A stretch of DNA of 59,449 nucleotides from an uncultured bacterium (GTDB taxonomy: Bacteria; Patescibacteriota; Minisyncoccia; Phycocordibacterales; UBA2100). Below are positions 1-7,057 of the stretch, piece after piece (within the stretch, counting starts at the first letter, position 1; each line of letters begins with the position of its first letter). The stretch spans positions 1 to 59,449 of the forward strand of contig CAINVT010000058.1 in the NCBI GenBank assembly GCA_903854215.1, read 5' to 3'. Position numbers and translations under genes: made by a program. The notes under the pieces were generated by a model. The model had not been told where the DNA came from. It ran no database searches and was given only the letters and a program-made list of their open reading frames with translations.

Positions 1-12
1 ATCCATTCGGAT

Positions 13-50
13 TTCCTGTAATCTGTACACTGTTTTCTGTAAACTGGCAT
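13..50 (-). repeat. 7-nt periodic insertion in 23S rRNA at the H25 region
   Basis: CTGT/CTGG begins at 16, 23, 30, 37 and 44 (exact 7-nt spacing), next to a TGCATCACACGCAGTGTGATGC hairpin where conserved 23S sequence would be expected. Confidence 0.6.
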
Positions 51-387
51 CACACTGCGTGTGATGCACCCTCTTCAACTCCTTGTAGACATATGGTTTC
101 AGTTCTATTTCACTCCCCTCACCGGGGTTCTTTTCACCTTTCCCTCGCGGTACTAGTTCACTATCGATCTGAAGAAGTATGTAGCCTTACCGGTTAGTTC
201 CGGCAAATTCACTCAGGCTATTCGTGTCCTGAGTTACTCAAGAACTACAGCCATAGAGTTGCTTTGATTTCGAGTACGGGACTATTACCCTCTGGGGTCG
301 CACTTCCCAGTGCGTTCCTCTATCTAAGCAATTTTTGACTCTACCTATTACTAGCGCTGTAGCCTTATGACCCCCATCCCCTTAGAC

Positions 388-470
388 AGTTGCTAGTTGA
401 TAGTTGATAGTTTTTAGAAGATCAGCTCGTGCATTTCTGCATTTCGCTAACAACTAATAACTAACAACTT
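388..470 (-). repeat. Heptad-repeat stem-loop expansion segment inside 23S rRNA
   Basis: AGTT recurs every 7 nt (388, 395, 402, 409). The partner arm CTAACAA-CTAATAA-CTAACAA (447-467) is an imperfect reverse complement. Confidence 0.75.
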
Positions 471-904
471 CTTTACTGGCCCCTATCTAAGTGGCTGAGT
501 TTGGGCTGATCCCGTTTCGCTCGCCGCTACTAAGGGAATAACTATTGTTCTCTTTTCCTCCTGGTACTGAGATGTTTCACTTCCCAGGGTAAGCTCCTCT
601 CTGCGTTTAAGAGAGAGGTCATGGAAGTTCGTTCCATGGGGTTTCCCCATTCAGAAATCTCCGGATCAAAGGTTGCTAAGCACCTCCCCGAAGCATATCG
701 CCGCTATGCCGCGTCTTTCATCGCCTTCTTCAGTCAAGGCATCCACCATACGCCCTTATTCAGAACTCCCGCTAGGAATTCTGAGAACCGCGTACCCTAA
801 TCCATGTCTAAACAGATTAGGTTATTTTGAATCATCGTATCAATTCATTCCGACACCGCTGTCTTCGTGAATGAGGGACGACGATTTGTTATTTGTTTTA
901 GATT

Positions 905-1045
905 ATCCAGTACCACGTTCAGATCTCGAAAATGTGAAGTGGGGGCGATCGGAGGACGAACCTCGGCCGACCGCCCCACACCCCCCGCCTCGTGAACGAA
1001 GATATCGCGAGGCTAAGAGAAAAAGAGCTGAACGTGGTACTGGAT
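905..1045. repeat. Structured element bounded by an 18-bp perfect inverted repeat
   Basis: ATCCAGTACCACGTTCAG (905-922) versus CTGAACGTGGTACTGGAT (1028-1045), with an internal GGGGCG-TCGG...CCGA-CGCCCC stem. Confidence 0.8.
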
Positions 1046-1219
1046 GTGCCCCGCGCAATTTTCTTTGCACGAGGTTCCTTTTTCTCATCCGGTAGACGAT
1101 ACCGAGATAAGAAGTTTTGATTCTTGCTTTGCCGCGCCAAAGTCGCTTACGCGACGACGGCGGGTAAAGTTTTTTGTTTGTGTCGTTATTCAGTTTTCAA
1201 CGAGCATGTATATGGTACG

Positions 1220-1306
1220 AAAAAAGCCGCTGAGGAGCGGCCAGGGTTATCAGCTCGAGAGCCGGCTAACCTTGCCACTTCGCGCTAAATTCATTACTCA
1301 TATACG
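1220..1306 (-). ncRNA. Candidate small RNA of about 87 nt with its own promoter and intrinsic terminator
   Basis: Minus-strand TTGACA-17 nt-TATACT (1313-1341), a long imperfect hairpin (GGCAAGGTTAGCCGGCTC/GAGCTGATAACCCTGGCC), then GCCGCTcctcAGCGGCTTTTTT. Confidence 0.5.
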
Positions 1307-1312
1307 CTCGCG

Positions 1313-1341
1313 AGTATAGACGACTCTATTACTCGTGTCAA
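1313..1341 (-). promoter_or_regulatory. Near-consensus sigma70-type promoter
   Basis: TTGACA and TATACT with 17-bp spacing on the minus strand. Confidence 0.65.
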
Positions 1342-1358
1342 ATCGAGGTCGAGGGCAA

Positions 1359-1408
1359 AAATACAAAGGTCGGAGCTTAGGGTATTCCACGCTCCGACCT
1401 TTGTATTT
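1359..1408. repeat. REP-like long palindrome
   Basis: 18-bp perfect arms AAATACAAAGGTCGGAGC / GCTCCGACCTTTGTATTT. Confidence 0.8.
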
Positions 1409-1482
1409 CAGGCGTATTACGACACAAAATTTCTAAAGAAAACGACCTCTTTTTCTCCCGCCAAATGCCGATGTAAAAGTTT

Positions 1483-1510
1483 GCACCCCGCGGATTTTCC
1501 GCGGGGCGCA
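1483..1510. terminator. GC-rich hairpin downstream of the NUDIX gene
   Basis: CCCCGCGG-atttt-CCGCGGGG. Confidence 0.55.
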
Positions 1511-1520
1511 CTCTATTTTT

Positions 1521-1958
1521 TCAGAGCATACTTCGCTTCCGAAGTAACCGTGTCAAAACGTGACGTTCATGCGGTGGCAACGATGGCAACGCCAGCGCTG
1601 CTTCTACGGTGAACCATGCCTTTCCTTGTCCTTCACGCAGCTGCAATCGCTGCCACGGTTCCCAGTGCACGATGAACGTATGGTCGAGCACGCGCATAAC
1701 TGCTCGCCCGCGCTTCTTGAAATGCCACGCTACATCGAATAATCGATGTTCGGGCAAAAGACCATAGCCGAGTTCTTCTCTCCATTCACGACAAAGAGCT
1801 TGAAACGGAGACTCGCCCCGTTCGACACCGCCACCAAAGAATGCCCCGCAACCGGGATAGACATGTGCCCGCCTGCATCGTAAATGAAGAAGCACCCGAC
1901 CATCTCTTCTCAGCAGCATGGCACATGCCCCGCGCTTGTGATGTGTTATGTGCCGCAT
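1521..1958 (-). CDS. NUDIX hydrolase (MutT-like)
   Basis: Nudix box GGGVERGESPFQALCREWREELG. Confidence 0.85.
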   Translation of the reverse strand: MRHITHHKRGACAMLLRRDGRVLLHLRCRRAHVYPGCGAFFGGGVERGESPFQALCREWREELGYGLLPEHRLFDVAWHFKKRGRAVMRVLDHTFIVHWEPWQRLQLREGQGKAWFTVEAALALPSLPPHERHVLTRLLRKRSML

Positions 1959-2006
1959 TGGGCGCCTCCTTCCCCCTGAGGATAGTGCAGAAAAAATCGT
2001 GCGTGG

Positions 2007-2690
2007 TCAAACTTGTTTTAAAATTACTTCTGCTCGCACGAGATCCTCGGGATCCGTGATGACAATCCAATAGGATGCTTCAATAAGATGCAGCGGTTGT
2101 TTTGATGCAAGGATGGTTTGTGGCAGTCCATACTCATCGCTACCGGGTACTTTCGGGATCATCGGATAATCAAAGATTTTCGTATCAAGGAGGAATGCTC
2201 CGGTACTCAAAAAACCCGACCCACCATCATGATGCGATGCTTCGATAATATCTTTCACTAAACGATTCTCACCGAAGACAACTTTCGCCGCACTGGTAAG
2301 ATCATCACGTTGAAGACCAAGCACCGTCCACTCAGTCGACTGTGCGAGTACCCGTATATCTTGTGGCGCATAAATGTCGTCACCGTTGAGAACGAGGAAG
2401 CGATCTGTGAGTAAATCTTTCGCACGAGCGAGGGCGCCCATGGTGCCATCGAGAATATCCTGCTCGACATAGCACATATGTTTGCCATTATAGTTTTCGC
2501 CGAATCGCTCTCGTATCTTATTAGCAAGATAGCCGACAATGAGAATGATCTCATCGACTTCTTCGGGCAATGCATCGAACTTATGTTCAAGAAGCGATTT
2601 CCCCGCCACTTCGAGCATCGGCTTCGGAGTCTCATCCGTCAAAGGCTTCATGCGCGTGCCGCGACCGGCGGCAAGAATGACTGCTTGCAT
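2007..2690 (-). CDS. Sugar nucleotidyltransferase (NTP_transferase family)
   Basis: MQAVILAAGRGTRMKPLTDETPKPMLEVAGKSLLEH signature; start trimmed to this Met. Confidence 0.9.
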   Translation of the reverse strand: MQAVILAAGRGTRMKPLTDETPKPMLEVAGKSLLEHKFDALPEEVDEIILIVGYLANKIRERFGENYNGKHMCYVEQDILDGTMGALARAKDLLTDRFLVLNGDDIYAPQDIRVLAQSTEWTVLGLQRDDLTSAAKVVFGENRLVKDIIEASHHDGGSGFLSTGAFLLDTKIFDYPMIPKVPGSDEYGLPQTILASKQPLHLIEASYWIVITDPEDLVRAEVILKQV

Positions 2691-2728
2691 GCGGGCATTA
2701 TACAACAAAAAGCGGATCCAAAAAAGAA

Positions 2729-2817
2729 CAAGGGTCGGACCTTGGTAGCAACCCAAGGTCTAAGTAATTTAGAACATAGGTCAGAACTTGGATACCCTTA
2801 AGCTCTGACCTATGTAC
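2729..2817. repeat. REP-like tandem palindromes
   Basis: GACCTTGG...CCAAGGTC (2738-2760) and ACATAGGTCAGA...TCTGACCTATGT (2774-2815). Confidence 0.75.
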
Positions 2818-2824
2818 AACTCAC

Positions 2825-3517
2825 TTATTTCTGATCGTGTGACATCTCGCTGCGGATGTGTTCGATGGCACGTGCAGCCGCATCCTTGCCGCCGAGACCG
2901 AACGCAAGGCCGAATGCAATCGAGAGTGCGATCACGACTCCGGTAAAAAGCGTATTGATGAAGTCGGTGCCGATGCCGAGCTGCGTCATAACCGTCATAA
3001 TCGCGAAGATCCAGATCGCCCACTTGGCAACGGTGCCGGCGAAGTTACCGTGACGCGATCCCGCTGCACGCGCAGATCCTGCGATGAGTTTCTTCACGAC
3101 TTCCGCGACGACCGCGGCGAGAATAAGTATCAAGGCAGCAATGATCACGTGCGGCAAGTAGAGAAGGACAACTTGTTCGAGAACGATGGTCACCATGGTG
3201 AGCCCAAGTATGCTCAACGATGCGCCGAGGAATCCGAGGATCACGAACCACATGACCAGCGTTCCGAGGAAACGTCCGGTATTGAGTTTGAAACCGAGAT
3301 CTTTTGCTACCTCATCGAGACCGGCAGATTTCATCACGTCGTCGATGTGTAAGACTTTTACGACTTCGATGATGATGCGGTACAAAATGACACCGACGAT
3401 CCATCCTACGATAAGAACGATGACCGCCGCGATGATCATCGGCACATATTGAAGGACAACGAACCAGAGATCACCGAAGGATCCCTGTACTGCACCGGCG
3501 GATTGCGAGACTATCAT
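2825..3517 (-). CDS. Conserved TM-helix / MscS-like membrane protein
   Basis: Repeated hydrophobic segments with IVGWIVGVILY and AFGLAFGLGGKDAA. Confidence 0.75.
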   Translation of the reverse strand: MIVSQSAGAVQGSFGDLWFVVLQYVPMIIAAVIVLIVGWIVGVILYRIIIEVVKVLHIDDVMKSAGLDEVAKDLGFKLNTGRFLGTLVMWFVILGFLGASLSILGLTMVTIVLEQVVLLYLPHVIIAALILILAAVVAEVVKKLIAGSARAAGSRHGNFAGTVAKWAIWIFAIMTVMTQLGIGTDFINTLFTGVVIALSIAFGLAFGLGGKDAAARAIEHIRSEMSHDQK

Positions 3518-3645
3518 AAATATAAATGAGTAATTAATTTTGAATAATGAAAGATTTGCGACCTCTTATATACTCAAAATGATAGCATCCTATTGCACGA
3601 CTTTTCGACGCTCATTTCCCTCCTGTGGATAGGTTGATAGATTCA

Positions 3646-4281
3646 CTAGAGCAAGCGTGTCTTGTCTAAGAGTACGAGATGCGGGAAATCGAGCGTATCG
3701 CGAATGAGACGATCTTGCACCGTCAGCCGGTAGCGAAATTCAGGCGTCGTGAATGCGGCGTAGCGGATCTCACGTCCGAAACTTTGTTCAAGTCCTTTGA
3801 GCGCCGTCTCGAGACGTTGCTTACTGAGACCGTCTGCCGCAAGCAAAAGATCGGCAGGGCGTGTCGGGTCGCCCATGAAATTGCCCGAGAGCACGACGAC
3901 GCCGAGTCGGCCGATATGCTTCAGTGCGGTCGTGATCGTATCGTATCGTGCGGGCGATACCTCATGCACAAAAGTAGATAACGCACGAAAATGTTCGAAG
4001 TCGGTATTCACTGTCCATACCGGCTCGGTCTTCTTTGTAGAATTTTTCTTCACCAGCTTTCCGTTCTGTAAGACGGGCATCGGCAATTCCTTACCTCTCG
4101 TGATGGCCGCTATGTGTTCAAGTTCTCGTAGTGCGCGACTTGCAATGCGCGGTGTAATGCCGGCCCGCTTGGCAGCAAGTACAAGGGTGAATGATTCGGC
4201 ATCATTGAATATAAAGATACGCAGCAGACGTGCGCGCGCCGTATCGCCGATAAGTTCCGCCAAAAAATCCTTGCTTTTCAT
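3646..4281 (-). CDS. Predicted winged-helix transcriptional regulator-like protein
   Basis: N-terminal HTH-like segment (RARLLRIFIFNDAESFTLVLAAKRAGITPRIASRALRELE) and C-terminal nucleotidyltransferase-like region. Confidence 0.5.
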   Translation of the reverse strand: MKSKDFLAELIGDTARARLLRIFIFNDAESFTLVLAAKRAGITPRIASRALRELEHIAAITRGKELPMPVLQNGKLVKKNSTKKTEPVWTVNTDFEHFRALSTFVHEVSPARYDTITTALKHIGRLGVVVLSGNFMGDPTRPADLLLAADGLSKQRLETALKGLEQSFGREIRYAAFTTPEFRYRLTVQDRLIRDTLDFPHLVLLDKTRLL

Positions 4282-4308
4282 ATGCCGATAGTATCACGTG
4301 TCAGCCGC

Positions 4309-4356
4309 CAAAAGAAACCGGCCCCGACACAGGTGTGCCGAGGCCGGTTTCTTTTG
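4309..4356. terminator. Strong hairpin terminator after the rplL region
   Basis: CAAAAGAAACCGGCC ... GGCCGGTTTCTTTTG. Confidence 0.8.
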
Positions 4357-4387
4357 TTGCCCACAAAGTTCAGCGTTCGATAGTAAG

Positions 4388-4676
4388 TTGGATTACTTCA
4401 ACGTTACCTTCGTCGAAATCTGCTGATTTCGACATGATTCCCACATATGGGAATCACCACCCGGAAAAGTTACTTAAGAGTAACTTTTCCTCCAGGCCGG
4501 ACGCTACTGCGTCCGGCACGTTACTGAGCGTCGGGCCTTTGACGGCATCACGTTCAGCAAATGATTGTTGGATTATTTCAACGTTACCTTGGTCAAAAAG
4601 CTGCTGCTTTTTGACACTTCTCGGGCCAAGCCCTCGTCGCCACGGAAAAGTTACTTAAGAGTAACTTTTCCTCCAG
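4388..4676. repeat. About 180-bp tandem duplication of the rplL 3' end/3'UTR with hairpins
   Basis: TTGGATTAYTTCAACGTTACCTT at 4388 and 4568; GGAAAAGTTACTTAAGAGTAACTTTTCCTCCA at 4463 and 4644. Confidence 0.85.
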
Positions 4677-5079
4677 CCTCTTCGATCTTCTTCTTCCATG
4701 CTTCTGCGTCTTCCTTCTTGACTGCAGGCTTGAGCATGGCAGGAGCAGATTCGACGAGTGTCTTCGCTTCGGCAAGTCCGAGCGCGAGCAACTCCTTCAC
4801 CGCTTTGATAACGGCGATCTTCTGTTCGCCGATCGCAGTAAGTTCAACATCGAACTCTGATTTCTCATCAGCGACAGCACCTGCTGCAGCCGGACCGGCA
4901 ACAGCGACAGCTGCGGCCGAGACACCCCACTTTTTCTCAAGTAACTTCACGAGCTCATTCGCTTCGAGGATCGTGAGCTTCTCCATTGCTTCGACAAGAG
5001 TCTTGAAGTGTGAAGGGACGACAACGTCCGCCTCCGCTCCTTCGACTTTCACTTCAGTATCTTCAGTCATAATTTTCAA
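4651..5079 (-). CDS. rplL: 50S ribosomal protein L7/L12
   Basis: [25 protein letters not shown]...[42 protein letters not shown]...GGKVTLK. Confidence 0.95.
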   Translation of the reverse strand: MKIMTEDTEVKVEGAEADVVVPSHFKTLVEAMEKLTILEANELVKLLEKKWGVSAAAVAVAGPAAAGAVADEKSEFDVELTAIGEQKIAVIKAVKELLALGLAEAKTLVESAPAMLKPAVKKEDAEAWKKKIEEAGGKVTLK

Positions 5080-5097
5080 TTTTTAATTTTATAATTT

Positions 5098-5601
5098 TTA
5101 TGCACTCATTTTCTGCGCGCGTTGGTCGATGACCATCGCGAGACGCGTGAGCGGCGAGTTGATGAGGTTCACCAACTTGCCACGCAAGACATCCAAGGAC
5201 GGGATCGTGGCGATCTCTTGCATCGCTGCGGCATCGACGAACTTGCCGTCAAAAATACCGCCGAGGATGACAAGCTTCTCCGGACCCCATTCTTTGCCGA
5301 AGCTATGAATGCGATTGGCCGGCAATGTGGAATCGGTACTTGTCGTGTTGTACGCGACAGCGACTTCACCATCCATCGGCACATTCTGATGGTCGTGACC
5401 GAGGTTATCGAGTGCACGCCGGATCAACGTCTTCTTCGCAACCGTGTAACCCAAGCCGTCAGCGCGGAATGCACGGCGCATCTTTGATTCCTGCGCGACG
5501 GTGACGCCTTTGAAGTGGACGAAGACCGAGGATGCAGCGCTTTTGATAGCGCCCTCGACCTGGTCGATTATTTCCTTCTTCTGGTCTCTTGTTTTTGCCA
5601 T
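5098..5601 (-). CDS. rplJ: 50S ribosomal protein L10
   Basis: MAKTRDQKKEIIDQVEGAIKSAASSVFVHFKGVTVAQESKMRRAFRADGLGYTVAKKTLIRRAL; upstream of rplL. Confidence 0.93.
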   Translation of the reverse strand: MAKTRDQKKEIIDQVEGAIKSAASSVFVHFKGVTVAQESKMRRAFRADGLGYTVAKKTLIRRALDNLGHDHQNVPMDGEVAVAYNTTSTDSTLPANRIHSFGKEWGPEKLVILGGIFDGKFVDAAAMQEIATIPSLDVLRGKLVNLINSPLTRLAMVIDQRAQKMSA

Positions 5602-5959
5602 GTATGTTCTAGATGTTATGGCACTAATAATGTGTACCCGCGTAAAGGACGTAAAATTGCTACGCAATCACGTCCCTCGCGGTTGTGAAAATTGTAGTCG
5701 CTTTCGCTTCTCAATTTTCTACAAGGCTTCGAGAGTTCTAAGGCTTAACCTTGGAACGTTCGACCTCAAGCAAGCTTCGTCCTTCCGTAGCCGCGTCAGA
5801 CGCGGCGGAGAAGGAGCTGAAATGAAACCTTCCAGTACTCGCTTTCTCTGGCCTTATGCGATGCATAGTACATTGTTTCGACACAACGTCAATTTGATTT
5901 TCACCAACAATGTGTTACTATATATCTCAGGTGCGTCCATGCACTTCGGAGGAAGGACG

Positions 5960-6343
5960 TTGACATCTGTTCAAATAATCAGTCCCGAGGAGATGGCAAC
6001 TCTCCTTGAGGAAATCAGTCTACGGGGCCGTGTGGCCAATATTGTTCTTCGCGATGATCGCCCTGATGCGCGAAGTGTGGCCATGCAGTTGCGAGCAAAA
6101 GTCAATTTGACTGATAGAGGCGAGAATCGCGTATCAAAAATCGGCGGGGGACGCATAACGCCCAACAGGGCAAAGGTTCTCTTGTTTGAGATACTCCTCC
6201 TCAACATCTATGCCCATGACCCCGGCGTATACACAGAGTTCGTCGCATGTATGCGTGACGGTCGATTGATGGAAAATCAGGTCCAGGCCAGATATATAAG
6301 AGAAATTGCCAAGCGGCACGGCCTTGTGGTTCCGAGTTTCTGA
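5960..6343 (+). CDS. Hypothetical protein, solitary gene unit (likely TTG start)
   Basis: GGAGGA Shine-Dalgarno at 5948 with a TTG start at 5960; followed by a hairpin with a T-rich tract. The longer ORF 5501..6343 overlaps rplJ antisense. Confidence 0.6.
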   Translation: MTSVQIISPEEMATLLEEISLRGRVANIVLRDDRPDARSVAMQLRAKVNLTDRGENRVSKIGGGRITPNRAKVLLFEILLLNIYAHDPGVYTEFVACMRDGRLMENQVQARYIREIAKRHGLVVPSF

Positions 6344-6365
6344 CCGTTAAGTTGCCGATCCGAAA

Positions 6366-6408
6366 AAGCGTCGGGAATCCTTCGGGATCCCGGCGCTTAT
6401 ATTTTTAT
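6366..6408. terminator. Intrinsic terminator
   Basis: AAGCGTCGGGA...TCCCGGCGCTT followed by ATATTTTT. Confidence 0.7.
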
Positions 6409-6409
6409 A

Positions 6410-6568
6410 TTATTTGAGCATGAGTGCGAACGCGGCTGAGGCCGCTTGTTGTACATCTTGTGTCTTCGTATAACTACTCACCGCAAGTGTAAGACTGAAA
6501 CTCAACACGAGGAACGTGACAAACCCGAAGGTGAATTTGAGAAACGATCCCGTCGGCGACTGTTGCAT
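6410..6568 (-). CDS. Small membrane protein, 52 aa (not in ORF track)
   Basis: MQQSPTGSFLKFTFGFVTFLVLSFSLTLAVSSYTKTQDVQQAASAAFALMLK read from the minus strand; one TM segment. Confidence 0.5.
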   Translation of the reverse strand: MQQSPTGSFLKFTFGFVTFLVLSFSLTLAVSSYTKTQDVQQAASAAFALMLK

Positions 6569-6616
6569 CACACTATTGTATACCGTCTAAACAATCAGAA
6601 AAGCGTTTTATCCATT

Positions 6617-7057
6617 CTATCCGACGCGAGTTGGTTTTGTCTTTGCATTCCGTGATAACCACCAGTATTTCCAGGCGATGACGATGACGCTTATAATGAC
6701 AAAAACTTTTTGCATCAAGTCGGTCATTTCGGTTCGGTCGGGGGTGAGGAATGCAGGCATTACCGGAGAAGTAACAATAAGCAATAACGCTACTACTGCG
6801 ACCAATCCGGTAACTTTCCACCAAGTGGCAAAAACTTCTTTACGAACAAATATTAAGACGAAGAAAAGTAGTGGCAACCAACGGATACTCCAGTAAAGAG
6901 GCTTTCCAATCCCAAAGTCAATTGACTCACTCAAACAATTTGCATTCAAGTTTTTTGGACACAAACCAATTAGGTCAGGATGAAGGAGAAAATACCCGAG
7001 CGGTATTGCCGCCAGAGATACTGCACAGAGCATGATTGAAATGACTCGATGACTCAT
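6617..7057 (-). CDS. Hypothetical membrane protein
   Basis: Several hydrophobic segments; overlaps the upstream LCAT-like gene by 4 nt (ATGA). Confidence 0.65.
   Translation of the reverse strand: MSHRVISIMLCAVSLAAIPLGYFLLHPDLIGLCPKNLNANCLSESIDFGIGKPLYWSIRWLPLLFFVLIFVRKEVFATWWKVTGLVAVVALLLIVTSPVMPAFLTPDRTEMTDLMQKVFVIISVIVIAWKYWWLSRNAKTKPTRVG

Larger units (their letters stand above)
1..767 (-). rRNA. 23S rRNA, 5' portion (truncated by window start)
   Basis: Reverse complement contains 23S 5'-domain motifs (GTGGATGCC, GGCGATGAAAGACG, TGAATGGGGAAACC, CCTTAGTAGCGGCGAGCGAA, AGTGAAATAGAACTGAAACC). The 5' end is approximate. Confidence 0.95.

Noticed and set aside
388-470. CRISPR-like array in the 23S region
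   Set aside because: Repeats are 7 nt with no spacers and lie in rRNA; no CRISPR array or cas gene seen anywhere in the window.
673-1319. ORFs 673..870, 871..1095, 903..1088, 919..1140, 1044..1319
   Set aside because: Overlap the 23S rRNA 5' end and its structured upstream spacer; no coherent protein features.
4565-5487. Plus-strand ORFs antisense to rplL/rplJ
   Set aside because: Mirror ORFs of strongly coding minus-strand genes.
5501-5959. N-terminal extension of ORF 5501..6343
   Set aside because: Runs antisense through rplJ and its leader; a good SD with TTG start exists at 5960.
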